Positions 7,521-15,740 are shown, numbered from the stretch's first letter. The stretch: 64,000 bases of DNA from Clostridium cadaveris (GCF_020911725.1 NZ_CP076620.1:2422501-2486500), one strand, 5' to 3'. The notes: a model not told the origin generated them from the sequence alone. Numbers and translations are program-made.

Positions 7521-7958
7521 TTATATTTCTTTTTCCATAACAATCATATCAGAAAAAGTTGTCATACCCATCTTGTTATAAAAGCCTTCTGTTTTATGTC
7601 CAGCTACTGTGTTTAGTGTTATTGAAGATATTCCTTTTTCCTTTAATCTATATTCAAATTCTTTGAAAATTTTAGTCCCAAATCCGCTTTTACGAATATC
7701 ATTTCTTACACAAAACTCTTTAATATTAAACATCGGACCATTATAATACTGCTCTTCACTTCCCAAGATCATTCCACATATCATTTCACCTTCATATGCT
7801 ATTATTCCATATGCTGCTGATGCATCCATCATCTGAGTAAGTCTTTTCGTGGCTGTTTCTATAGTCCATCTATCATTCCATGGTTCTGAATTAAAAGTTT
7901 TAACATACAATTCAGCAACTAGCTTTATATCTTTTAAAGTCATTTCCTTAAATTTCAT
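7521..7958 (-). CDS. GNAT-family N-acetyltransferase
   Basis: 145 residues. The acetyl-CoA-binding motif A is seen in FCVRNDIRKSGFGTKIFKEF (about residues 82-101), and a C-terminal GFYNKMGM segment matches the last GNAT strand. These cytosolic enzymes move an acetyl group from acetyl-CoA to an amine. It shows loose resemblance to aminoglycoside 6'-acetyltransferases, but no resistance role can be inferred. It is last on the minus strand behind an AEC transporter, 33 bases apart with no terminator, so it may be cotranscribed with it. Confidence 0.85.
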   Translation of the reverse strand: MKFKEMTLKDIKLVAELYVKTFNSEPWNDRWTIETATKRLTQMMDASAAYGIIAYEGEMICGMILGSEEQYYNGPMFNIKEFCVRNDIRKSGFGTKIFKEFEYRLKEKGISSITLNTVAGHKTEGFYNKMGMTTFSDMIVMEKEI

Positions 7959-7991
7959 AATTTACTCCTAAATTCTTTTTATTTATAAACT

Positions 7992-9062
7992 TTACATAGG
8001 TATAAACCCCATATTTTTCATAACCTCTAATGCTACTATAAATATAGGCATAGCTACTACTGCTACAAATGTAGACAAGAAAGAACATTCTGAGGTGAAT
8101 ACCGCTTCTTTGTCAAAACTTATTGCATAAGAAGCTGCAACTGTAGCCGTAGGCGAGCACATCATAAGTACAGTCATTGCAACTCCAACGAAAGATACCT
8201 TAATTAATCCTACATTTATAAGCACCATAAGTCCTGCTAAACATATTATAGGCACTACTATAACTTTAATCAAGCTATAACCCCAAACATCTTTTCTTCC
8301 TACTGCAGTTTTAAATGGAACTGCTGCTAAAGTTGTACCGATAGACAACCATGAAAGCGGTGATGCTAACTTGTCCAAATAAGTTAAAGGCTTAAATAAC
8401 CATGGTACAGTTTTATCAATCCTTAAAAATGCATAATTTTGTACCGTATCACCAGTTTGAACTGCTACTTGAGGCATTTTATCTTGAAATATCCATATAA
8501 ACAGTCCTACAAAAGTGGCTATAACTATAGGATTAAGTACTACGTTTTTTACATTTTGTTTTAGATTCTCCCTGTCCATTTTTAATCCGGACATTTTTAT
8601 AAATGCATAAGAATATAAGAAAACTCTATATGATATATTAAATATATTCGCGTACATAGCTCCAACATCTCCATAAATAGATGCTACTATAGGGATCCCG
8701 AAAAATGTGGTAGATCCAAATATGGTAAGCACTCTATACACATCTTGTTTCTCGCCCTGCATCCTTATGTACATAATCTTTGTTACAAATATAAGTCCTA
8801 TATAGACAACAAATCCCCATATAAGTATACTAATACCCTCATGCAGCTGCTTTTGATCTATGTCTTTCATAAAAGATGTGAAAGCAAGGGCTGGTAGTGA
8901 TGCACATAAAACCACGTCACTAAGTGCTTTAGATATACTTTCTCCAAGCAAATTTTTTTTTCTAAGATATATTCCTAAAATAATTATCACTATGGATGAA
9001 AATATAGCTCCTACAATAGCGTCATCTGTCAATGTGCTTTTAACAACTTCTAACATAAACAA
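7992..9062 (-). CDS. AEC-family organic-acid transporter (paralogue 1)
   Basis: 356 residues, about ten membrane segments, with the AEC pattern of two hydrophobic halves around a central hydrophilic loop. Family members include malate permease MleP and auxin efflux carriers. It is closely similar along its length to the AEC protein at 12802-13866 (for example LASPLSWLSIGTTLAAVPFK against LASPLAWLAIGATLAEVPFK), so the two arose by duplication. It lies directly downstream of a CitA/CitB-type two-component system, whose relatives control malate or citrate uptake. The likely substrate is malate, lactate or another 2-hydroxy acid (inference). A 26-bp palindrome 34 bases upstream is a candidate operator. 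Confidence 0.85.
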   Translation of the reverse strand: MFMLEVVKSTLTDDAIVGAIFSSIVIIILGIYLRKKNLLGESISKALSDVVLCASLPALAFTSFMKDIDQKQLHEGISILIWGFVVYIGLIFVTKIMYIRMQGEKQDVYRVLTIFGSTTFFGIPIVASIYGDVGAMYANIFNISYRVFLYSYAFIKMSGLKMDRENLKQNVKNVVLNPIVIATFVGLFIWIFQDKMPQVAVQTGDTVQNYAFLRIDKTVPWLFKPLTYLDKLASPLSWLSIGTTLAAVPFKTAVGRKDVWGYSLIKVIVVPIICLAGLMVLINVGLIKVSFVGVAMTVLMMCSPTATVAASYAISFDKEAVFTSECSFLSTFVAVVAMPIFIVALEVMKNMGFIPM

Positions 9063-9095
9063 AACATCCCCTTGTTAATTATGACAATAAAAATC

Positions 9096-9121
9096 CTTTA
9101 ATTATTTTAAAATAATTAAAG
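9096..9121. promoter_or_regulatory. 26-bp perfect palindrome upstream of AEC paralogue 1
   Basis: The half site CTTTAATTATTTT (9096-9108) is followed immediately by its exact complement to 9121. It starts 34 bases before the AEC start codon. A very similar imperfect repeat lies upstream of the second AEC gene, so both may bind the CitB-type regulator encoded between them. It has no T-tail and is not a terminator. Confidence 0.5.
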
Positions 9122-9274
9122 TAACCTTTATAAATTATCATTTTCATATATATTCTTATGATTTTTACAATAACTAATTATAAAGTAATTATTTTTATAA
9201 ATCAAATTTAATTTTTTGAGTCATAAAAGTTTTCATATTAATAATTTATATTTCCAGTAAAATCATTCAATGAC

Positions 9275-9306
9275 AAAAGATGTTCAACTTATATTGAACA
9301 TCTTTT
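9275..9306 (-). terminator. terminator of the two-component operon
   Basis: AAAGATGTTCAA/TTGAACATCTTT stem with a 5-base loop, 8 bases after the response-regulator stop codon. Confidence 0.85.
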
Positions 9307-9313
9307 CATCAGC

Positions 9314-9994
9314 TTACAATTCTTCATTAATTTCATATAAAAGTTCTGGTCTTCCTACATTTCCGCTTGTGCTATCTACTCTTACCTTACCTGTCTGCTC
9401 TAAAAAGTCCATATATTTTTTTATGGTTACATTGCTTATATTAAGCTCATTAGAAATTTCTCTAACCGTCCACACCCTATGTCTATTAATACTTAAAAGT
9501 TCTTTAACCTTTTTTAACGTCCTATCATTCAAACCTTTAGGAAGCTCTGACTTCTCATTATTTTTGTCTATATTCCTTAGCTTATCTAGCTCTCTTTGAT
9601 TTAAATTCTCAGTGTTTTTTAAAATTTTATTTTTGGATATATATCTTTTTATAGCTTCCTCAAATCTCTCTAAGTCAAATGGTTTAACTAAATAATCCAC
9701 CACCCCGTAAGCAAAAGCAGTCTTTACTTCTTCAACACTATTACCAGCGGTAATCATTATTATATCAACAAGATAATTTTTATTTCTAAGACTTTTTAGT
9801 ATATCTATGCCATTTTTCTTTGGAAGATATATATCTAAAAGTATAAGATCAACTTCATCTCTATCCAAATATTCTATTATTTCTTCTTCTGTCATTACAA
9901 TTCCAAGTACATTAACTCCGTCAACTTTTTCAAGATATCTCTTATTAATTAAAGCAACCATTGGGTCATCTTCTACAATTAATACATTCTTCAT
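9314..9994 (-). CDS. response regulator of the CitB/DcuR/MalR type
   Basis: 226 residues. The receiver domain has the acidic pocket VEDDPM (residues 7-12) and a phospho-acceptor Asp in LILLDIYLP (about residue 54), with the conserved Lys in VKPF. A hydrophilic linker leads to a C-terminal winged-helix/HTH (VWTVREISNELNISNVTIKK, near residues 174-193) typical of regulators paired with CitA-like kinases. It follows the kinase gene by three bases and is closed by a terminator. It probably controls the two flanking AEC transporter genes and perhaps ldhA. Confidence 0.92.
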   Translation of the reverse strand: MKNVLIVEDDPMVALINKRYLEKVDGVNVLGIVMTEEEIIEYLDRDEVDLILLDIYLPKKNGIDILKSLRNKNYLVDIIMITAGNSVEEVKTAFAYGVVDYLVKPFDLERFEEAIKRYISKNKILKNTENLNQRELDKLRNIDKNNEKSELPKGLNDRTLKKVKELLSINRHRVWTVREISNELNISNVTIKKYMDFLEQTGKVRVDSTSGNVGRPELLYEINEEL

Positions 9995-9997
9995 TTT

Positions 9998-11551
9998 CTA
10001 CTCTCCCTTATAAATAGTTATATAGAAAGCCTTGTCTCCATCATTTTCCTCTATTTCTATTGTTCCATCGTAAAGATCTACTCTGTTTTTCACTAAAGCC
10101 AGCCCTGTTCCTCTATTTTTTCCCTTGCTTGATATTCCTAAAGTAAATATATTATCTTTGATATCTTCATCTATTGCTATACCATTATCCACAACTTTCA
10201 TATCAATTTGATTTTCATCTTCCGTTAGATAAACTTTAACCCATTTGTCATCATCATCTTTCATTGCACAAGCTTCAAATGCATTTTCAATCAAATTTCC
10301 TAAAATTGTTGTAATGTCATTAGAGTCTACAGAACCATGATTATTAAAAAGGAAGGACTCTTTACTAAGATCGAAAGTCACATTTCTCTCTTTGGCAATT
10401 AACTCACGACTTGCTAATATGCTTCTCACATAATGATCTTCAATATTAGAAAACTTTACAGTTTTGAACTCTTGCATTTTTTGCAGCTTCAATATATATT
10501 TTGTGACTTCGTCAAATTCCTTAAGTTTTATCAGTCCTAATATGACATGAAGATTATTTTTAAATTCATGCACATTCGCTCTGAGGTTCTTTACAATTTC
10601 ATCTACTCCTGTAATTTCTTTTGCTATTCTATCTATGCTCTTTCTATCATTCATTATAATAACGCAGCCTAGATATTCCCCCTCTTCCTGTATAGTATTT
10701 ATTGTAACAAATACTCTAGTTTTATCTATGATAAACTCTTTCATTTGAAGATCTTTTTCTAATTCTATATATTTTTTCAACTTTTTAAGCACTTTTTCTA
10801 ATGGAAAATCTTCTAAAATCTCTTCACATTTTTTATTTAATTCTATTACCTTATGCTTTTCATCAAGAGCTATTATTCCTTCTTGAACACTATCCAATAT
10901 AGCTTTTTTTTCTATATATAGCCTTGTTATATTTTCCGGTTCCATGCCTAAAGTAAGTTTTTTTATCCTTTTTGAAAACAATTTTGATATGACTATAGTT
11001 ATACAAAATACAACTAAAAATAGCACTGCATAATTAAGTTTTATGCTGTTATTTATATACTGTATATCCTTATAGTATTTTCCAACCATTACAAATCCAA
11101 CTTGTTTTCCATGATAATATATAGGTTCAAACCATCTTAATGTTTTCCCCATTGACCCTACCATAATAGAATAATAACTTGTGCCTTTATCTAAAACTTC
11201 TTTTTTATCATCATTTACATAAATAGCACCAACTTGATTTTCATCTAAATGAGAATATTTTTTTCCAGTCATGTCTGCAACAACTACTATGTCCACATCT
11301 TCAATGTGAGCAATAAGTTTTTTGGTATATCCCTGAATTGAATAGTCAAATTCTCTATTTTTAAGTTTATCTTTTATGAATTCTGTATCACTTACTATGA
11401 ATCCTACTTCTTTAAGTTTATTTTTTATTCTTTCATCTACACTTTTAAGCTTATTATCTATGAAAAAACCATAGGATAATATCAGAGGAATTAAAGTTAT
11501 TAAAATTCCGTAGATTATAAATTTATTTTCTAATTTTATTTTTTTCTTCAT
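9998..11551 (-). CDS. CitA/DcuS/MalK-type sensor histidine kinase
   Basis: 517 residues. A first membrane segment (about 11-31) and a second (about 172-190) enclose an extracytoplasmic PAS-like/sCache sensor domain, as in kinases that sense C4-dicarboxylates, citrate or malate. A cytoplasmic PAS domain follows (about 215-310). The H-box is NVHEFKNNLHVILGLI, the N-box NLIENAFEAC, and the G-box region ISSKGKNRGTGLALVKNR. The gene is three bases from its regulator. Transporters and a 2-hydroxyacid dehydrogenase on either side suggest the ligand is a hydroxy- or dicarboxylic acid (inference). Confidence 0.92.
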   Translation of the reverse strand: MKKKIKLENKFIIYGILITLIPLILSYGFFIDNKLKSVDERIKNKLKEVGFIVSDTEFIKDKLKNREFDYSIQGYTKKLIAHIEDVDIVVVADMTGKKYSHLDENQVGAIYVNDDKKEVLDKGTSYYSIMVGSMGKTLRWFEPIYYHGKQVGFVMVGKYYKDIQYINNSIKLNYAVLFLVVFCITIVISKLFSKRIKKLTLGMEPENITRLYIEKKAILDSVQEGIIALDEKHKVIELNKKCEEILEDFPLEKVLKKLKKYIELEKDLQMKEFIIDKTRVFVTINTIQEEGEYLGCVIIMNDRKSIDRIAKEITGVDEIVKNLRANVHEFKNNLHVILGLIKLKEFDEVTKYILKLQKMQEFKTVKFSNIEDHYVRSILASRELIAKERNVTFDLSKESFLFNNHGSVDSNDITTILGNLIENAFEACAMKDDDDKWVKVYLTEDENQIDMKVVDNGIAIDEDIKDNIFTLGISSKGKNRGTGLALVKNRVDLYDGTIEIEENDGDKAFYITIYKGE

Positions 11552-11653
11552 TTGCCTATCACCTTTTAAATAATATCATAAGTAAAATTTGAATTCCACT
11601 TTATATTTATTATCATCCTAATATTTATGCCATGTTACATTAAAAATCATAAA

Positions 11654-11687
11654 AAAAGAAGTTCAATTTTAAAATCGAACTTCTTTT
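11654..11687 (-). terminator. terminator after the 2-hydroxyacid dehydrogenase gene
   Basis: AAAAGAAGTTC/GAACTTCTTTT stem around an AATTTTAAAATC core, 16 bases after the stop. It separates ldhA from the kinase-regulator operon. Confidence 0.85.
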
Positions 11688-11702
11688 ACACATTTTTTTA
11701 TA

Positions 11703-12704
11703 TTATACTAATGCGTTCTTGCATTTTCCTTCTGTTAAATATTCTTGTAAATTCTCATAAGAAATTTCAACCATATTTCTTAAAGCTTCATCAGTATAAG
11801 ATCCCATATGTGGAGTTACAAGAACCTTTGGATATAGGTTCATCATTTTCTCGAATACTGGATTAGATAAAGCAGCTCCTTCAAAATCTTTAAAGAATAT
11901 TTCCGCTTCTCCTTCAATTACGTCTGTACCAAAGCCACCAAGTTTTCCGCTTTCTACAGCATCAAGTATAGCTTCTAGATCTTGAACTTCTCCTCTAGCT
12001 GTATTTACAAGGATTGCTCCATCTTTCATTTTTTCAATTAATTCTTTATTGATTATATGATAGTTTTGTCCTTTAATATATGGCATATGTACAGATACTA
12101 CATCTGAGTTTGCCATAACTTCTTCAAGACTCATAAATGTAACAACTTCTTTTGCTGCATCGCTTTGGAACACATCATAAGCTATTACATTTGCACCTAA
12201 TCCCTTGAAAAGTTTAGCAGCTGTAAGACCTATTCTTCCTGCTCCTAATATTCCAACTGTGCAGTTTCTTATTTCCTTGCTGAACATGAATGGATCAACT
12301 TTAAAGTTTCTCTCATTTGTTCTGCTTACAGTATAAGCTGTATGTCTTAAAAGCATCATAGATAATGTAACTGCAAGCTCCCCTATAGCATTTGGAGAAT
12401 ATCCTGGAACTCTTGCAACTTCTAATCCTAATTCTTTAGCTGCATCTAAATCCACGTGATCGAATCCAACTGTTCTTGTTAGAACATATTGTAGTCCATG
12501 TTTCTTTAATATCTCTAAATTTTGTCTGTCTGCTTTACAGTTTCCTCTAACCATTATAGCTTTTGAACCCATAGCAGTTTCTACATTTTCATGAGTTAAA
12601 TTTGAGCTTATTAACTCTAGTTCATATCCAAATCTTTCATTTAATTGGTGGAAGTATGGAACCTCAGTTTCTCTAACACCATAACATACTATTTTTGTAC
12701 TCAT
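11703..12704 (-). CDS. ldhA: NAD-dependent D-2-hydroxyacid dehydrogenase (D-lactate / 2-hydroxyisocaproate type)
   Basis: 333 residues from the ATG at 12704. This start is preferred because GGAGGG sits 8 bases before it; the ATG at 12719 overlaps that site. The Rossmann motif VGILGAGRIGLTAAKLFKGLGA and the catalytic Arg (NTARGEV), Glu (EGEAE) and His (TPHMGSYT) of the D-LDH family are visible. The enzyme reduces pyruvate or a branched/aromatic 2-oxoacid with NADH, recycling NAD in fermentation. It follows an AEC transporter and may make or use the acid which that transporter moves. D-LDH and D-2-hydroxyisocaproate dehydrogenase cannot be told apart here. Confidence 0.88.
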   Translation of the reverse strand: MSTKIVCYGVRETEVPYFHQLNERFGYELELISSNLTHENVETAMGSKAIMVRGNCKADRQNLEILKKHGLQYVLTRTVGFDHVDLDAAKELGLEVARVPGYSPNAIGELAVTLSMMLLRHTAYTVSRTNERNFKVDPFMFSKEIRNCTVGILGAGRIGLTAAKLFKGLGANVIAYDVFQSDAAKEVVTFMSLEEVMANSDVVSVHMPYIKGQNYHIINKELIEKMKDGAILVNTARGEVQDLEAILDAVESGKLGGFGTDVIEGEAEIFFKDFEGAALSNPVFEKMMNLYPKVLVTPHMGSYTDEALRNMVEISYENLQEYLTEGKCKNALV

Positions 12705-12730
12705 ATTTTCACCCTCCATATCCTTCTATA

Positions 12731-12773
12731 AGAAGAGACCTGCAGCTTAAATATAAAGCTGAAGACCTCTTCT
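12731..12773 (-). promoter_or_regulatory. leader hairpin between AEC paralogue 2 and ldhA
   Basis: AGAAGAG and CAGCTT pair with AAGCTG and CTCTTCT across a short internal mismatch, forming a long hairpin immediately upstream of the ldhA ribosome site. There is no T-run on either strand, so it is more likely an mRNA stabiliser or processing element than a terminator. Confidence 0.5.
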
Positions 12774-12801
12774 AAAAATCATCTTATATATAATTGTCTT
12801 A

Positions 12802-13866
12802 TTATAGTCCGAATATACCCATATTCTTTATTATTTCAAGGATTACTATCCATATTGGAGCTGCAACTACTGCAGCTACTGTTGATAATAAAGAACAGTT
12901 TGATGTAAATACAGCTTCCTTATCAAAACTTATTGCATATGATGCCGCAACTGTTGCTGTTGGTGCTGCAAGCATTATTACTGTTGTAGCAAGACCAAAG
13001 AATGATACTGGTAATATTCCAGTCTTAGTTAATACAAATAATGCTACTAAGTTGATAGCTGGTATTAACATAACCTTAACTGCACTATATGCCCAAGCAT
13101 CTTTCTTAGCCATAGCTGTCTTAAATGGAACCTCTGCTAAAGTAGCTCCAATTGCTAACCAAGCTAGTGGTGATGCTAATTTATCTAAGTAAGTTAATGG
13201 TTTATATAACCAAGGTAAAGTTTGATCAATTCTTAAGAATGCAAAACTTTGTACTTTATCTCCAACTGTAACTGATACTTGTGGAAGACTAGCTTGGAAT
13301 ATCCATATAAATAATCCGAAGAAAGTTGCAAGTATTATTGGATTTAAGAATATTTCTTTCATATTCTTTTTAAAGTTTTCCTTGTCCATCTTTGCGCCAG
13401 ACATTTTGATGAATGCGTATGAGTATAAGAAAACTCTGTAAGCTATATTGAATATATTAGAGTACATAACTCCAACTGAACCATATACTGCTTTAACGAT
13501 TGGTGTTCCGAAGAAAGTAGTTGATCCGAATACTGTAAGTACTCTATAAACATCTTGTTTTTCTCCTTTAACCTTTACGTATATTAACTTAGTTATAAGA
13601 ATCATTCCTATGTAAATAATAAATCCCCATATAAGGATGTTTATTCCCTCTTGTAATTCTTTTTGGTTGATATCTTTCATGAATGATGTAAATGCTAATG
13701 CTGGTAATGACACTGTAAGAACTACTTTAGTTAGTATCTTTGATGCATTTGATCCAATGATTTCTTTTTTTCTTAAATAAAATCCTAAAAGTATAATTGC
13801 TACTGATGAAAATATTGCACCAAGTATAGCGTTGTCTGTTAGTGTTTTTTGTATAATTGCTAACAT
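12802..13866 (-). CDS. AEC-family organic-acid transporter (paralogue 2)
   Basis: 354 residues, about ten membrane segments, highly similar to the AEC protein at 7992-9062. Conserved stretches include AVFTSECSFLSTFVAVVA against AVFTSNCSLLSTVAAVVA near the C-terminus. It is first in a likely operon with ldhA, so lactate, malate or a related 2-hydroxy acid is the plausible substrate. The start at 13866 follows a GGGAGGAAAG ribosome site. Upstream are AT-rich repeats matching the palindrome of the other paralogue. Export and import are both possible in this family. Confidence 0.87.
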   Translation of the reverse strand: MLAIIQKTLTDNAILGAIFSSVAIILLGFYLRKKEIIGSNASKILTKVVLTVSLPALAFTSFMKDINQKELQEGINILIWGFIIYIGMILITKLIYVKVKGEKQDVYRVLTVFGSTTFFGTPIVKAVYGSVGVMYSNIFNIAYRVFLYSYAFIKMSGAKMDKENFKKNMKEIFLNPIILATFFGLFIWIFQASLPQVSVTVGDKVQSFAFLRIDQTLPWLYKPLTYLDKLASPLAWLAIGATLAEVPFKTAMAKKDAWAYSAVKVMLIPAINLVALFVLTKTGILPVSFFGLATTVIMLAAPTATVAASYAISFDKEAVFTSNCSLLSTVAAVVAAPIWIVILEIIKNMGIFGL

Positions 13867-13965
13867 CGTTAAACTTTCCTCCCGTTTTATATATTCATTT
13901 TAAAAAGTTTGTTATTTTTTTATCTAATATTATTTTAATTAATAGGCAGGTTCATTACAATTTAA

Positions 13966-14018
13966 TTAAATTTATTAAAAATAAATTAAAGTTTTTTAAG
14001 TTATTTAAGTTATTTAAG
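13966..14018. promoter_or_regulatory. AT-rich inverted and direct repeats upstream of AEC paralogue 2
   Basis: An imperfect inverted repeat of TTTAATTTATT (13966-13990) is followed by three 9-bp direct repeats of TT[A/T]TTTAAG (13992-14018). TTATTTAA and TTATTAAA fit the TTATT(A/T)AA direct-repeat consensus that I recall for the Lactobacillus MaeR malate regulator, a relative of the regulator encoded here. The rest of the 355-base gap (13867-14221) shows only A/T-rich promoter-like sequence. Confidence 0.45.
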
Positions 14019-14221
14019 TAAAATATCAATGTAATTTTTGATATATACCCGATAATAACACTTATATTTTACTTTTTATATGTTATACAATTAACAGCAT
14101 TGACTGTTATTTATCTAACTTTGTAATTTTATGAAATTTTCTAATTATTCTTATTTTGAACTATTTAAAATTTATTGTATAATATATACATAATTTTCAG
14201 AAATCATAAGGAGGATTATAT

Positions 14222-14329
14222 ATGAGAAAATCATCAGTCGAACTTTTACATAATTATCTGACGACAGAACATCTAATAAAACATTCCATTGCTGTAGAAG
14301 CAGTAATGATCTCGCTCTATAACTTATAA
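14222..14329 (+). pseudogene. truncated HD-domain (HDIG) hydrolase, N-terminal 35 codons
   Basis: An ATG preceded by AAGGAGG opens a 35-codon frame with ELLHNYLTTEHLIKHSIAVE, which matches the N-terminus of HDIG-type phosphohydrolases (usual form ELL..Y.....LIKH..AVEA). It stops with TAA after ISLYNL, before the HD metal-binding motif LLHDID, so no enzyme can result. The start signals are intact and the rest of the gene has been deleted. The next gene begins 24 bases later and may now use this leader. Confidence 0.65.
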
Positions 14330-14353
14330 AATTTTTATTATTAGGAGAAAAAC

Positions 14354-14824
14354 ATGTCTATAGACAAAGTTAAAGACTACTTTAAAAAATTCAACCTAGA
14401 GAATAGAGTTCAAGAATTTGCAGCTTCCAGTGCTACTGTAGAATTAGCCTCTAAAGCTCTTCACTGTGAGCCAAAACGTATAGCAAAAACGCTTTCTTTT
14501 AAAGCTAACGATAATTCTATATTAATAGTAACTGCTGGAGATGCTAAAATTGATAATTCTAAATACAAAGGTGAGTTTTGCTGTAAAGCAAAGATGTTGA
14601 CTCCAGATGAAGTAGAAAATCTCATAGGTCATTCAGTTGGTGGAGTTTGTCCATTTGGAATTAATGAAAATGTTCTTGTTTATCTCGATGAGTCTCTAAA
14701 GCGTTTTGAAACAGTATTTCCTGCTTGCGGAAGTAGCAACAGCGCTATTGAACTTACAATACCTGAACTTGAAAAATACTCTAACTATATTAAATGGATT
14801 AATGTATGCAAGTCTTGGGGGTAA
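14354..14824 (+). CDS. YbaK/EbsC-family aminoacyl-tRNA deacylase
   Basis: 156 residues. ASSATVELASKALHCEPKRI and AKTLSFKA near residues 24-52 carry the conserved lysine of the YbaK/ProX editing fold, and GGVCPFGINENV is the family glycine-rich segment. These free-standing proteins hydrolyse mischarged tRNA (for example Cys-tRNAPro) in the cytosol. The gene sits just after an HD-hydrolase remnant with a good ribosome site (AGGAG), and is closed by a terminator shared with the convergent protease gene. Which tRNA it edits is not visible. Confidence 0.88.
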   Translation: MSIDKVKDYFKKFNLENRVQEFAASSATVELASKALHCEPKRIAKTLSFKANDNSILIVTAGDAKIDNSKYKGEFCCKAKMLTPDEVENLIGHSVGGVCPFGINENVLVYLDESLKRFETVFPACGSSNSAIELTIPELEKYSNYIKWINVCKSWG

Positions 14825-14826
14825 AA

Positions 14827-14862
14827 AATAAGCATTCACAATATTATGTGAATGCTTATTTT
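14827..14862. terminator. bidirectional terminator between ybaK-like and ygjP-like genes
   Basis: AAGCATTCAC/GTGAATGCTT stem with an 8-base loop. There are A-runs before and T-runs after it, so it works in both directions. It overlaps the last codons of the minus-strand gene. Confidence 0.85.
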
Positions 14863-15491
14863 AATTTTTGTCTTCTCTGTTTAAAATCACTCATATAAGT
14901 TCCTACGTAATTCCAAAATTCCTTGCTATGATTAGGATAAGTCAAATGAGCTATTTCGTGAAGAACAACGTACTCTATACACTCCATAGGCTTTTCTATA
15001 AGATTTAAGTTTAGATTTATATACGATTTTACAGTATTACAGCTCCCCCATCTTGTTTTCATAGGCCTTATTCTAACGGCGTATACTACTTTACCTGTAA
15101 TTCCCTCATATCTTCTTATAAGATTTTCAAATATTTTTTTCGCTTCTTTGTAATACCATTCTTTTATAAGATATTTTATATACTTGATATCATCAATTTT
15201 TTTCACATATATATACGCCTTTGCGTCTTCTAAAATTATTTTTTCATCTTCACTATAGATTACATGAATAGCATATACTCTCCCCAAATACTTTAAGTTA
15301 CATTCTTTATCCATGTTTTTAGTTTTCATAATTTCTATCTTTTCGTCTATCCATTTTAATCGTTCTTTTATAACTTTATTAAGATAATCATCACTTACAT
15401 ACATCGGTGCAGTGACGGTTACAAGAGTTTCGCTTAAAACTCTTATTGTTATGTTTTTCACTTTTTTTCTTTTAACTTGAATTTTATACAC
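14856..15491 (-). CDS. YgjP-like (DUF45) zinc metallopeptidase
   Basis: 211 residues. VVLHEIAHLTYPNHSKEFW carries the HExxH zinc motif and the downstream NHSKxFW signature of the M48-related YgjP/DUF45 family. RPMKTRWGSCN before it is also conserved. No membrane segment or signal peptide is seen, so it is cytosolic. Its substrate is unknown in general. It is convergent with the YbaK-like gene and shares its terminator. Confidence 0.85.
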   Translation of the reverse strand: MYKIQVKRKKVKNITIRVLSETLVTVTAPMYVSDDYLNKVIKERLKWIDEKIEIMKTKNMDKECNLKYLGRVYAIHVIYSEDEKIILEDAKAYIYVKKIDDIKYIKYLIKEWYYKEAKKIFENLIRRYEGITGKVVYAVRIRPMKTRWGSCNTVKSYINLNLNLIEKPMECIEYVVLHEIAHLTYPNHSKEFWNYVGTYMSDFKQRRQKLK

Positions 15492-15550
15492 GTAACGCCC
15501 CCCTTAATAATTATTATATTCTAAAAACTTCTTCTATCAAAACTATTTTA

Positions 15551-15651
15551 CAAAAAAAGATATTGGTTGGGGGAACCAATATCTGAAAAGGGGTTATATA
15601 AATAAGGGGTTAAATATTGTTTGGCTCTTAACTCGAAACCAATTAACTTAC
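15551..15651 (-). ncRNA. candidate C-rich small regulatory RNA
   Basis: On the minus strand an extended -10 element (TGtTACAAT, -10 at 15658-15663) is followed by about 100 bases with no reading frame. There is a 5' hairpin (GUUUG.../...CAAAC), then a single-stranded stretch with two AACCCCTT copies (CCCC at 15606-15609 and 15590-15593). A perfect terminator stem AGATATTGGTT/AACCAATATCT follows, with a CCCCC loop and TTTTTTT tail (15551-15584). This architecture resembles RsaE/RoxS-type sRNAs, which use C-rich motifs to block ribosome sites. It could also be only the 3' end of the upstream gene's mRNA, since that gene stops 90 bases before it. Confidence 0.55.
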
Positions 15652-15740
15652 AAACATATTGTAACACATTTTTTCTACAAAAGCTACTATTTTTCTTTAA
15701 TTTTTTATGACTTTTTTTAAATTTAATTTAACTTTATTGT

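Noticed and set aside
7521-7958. Aminoglycoside resistance acetyltransferase
   Set aside because: Only general GNAT similarity is visible; nothing specific supports a resistance role.
12794-13192. Plus-strand open frame of 132 codons
   Set aside because: It lies antisense to the clearly coding AEC transporter and reads as low-complexity Ala/Thr/Asn sequence.
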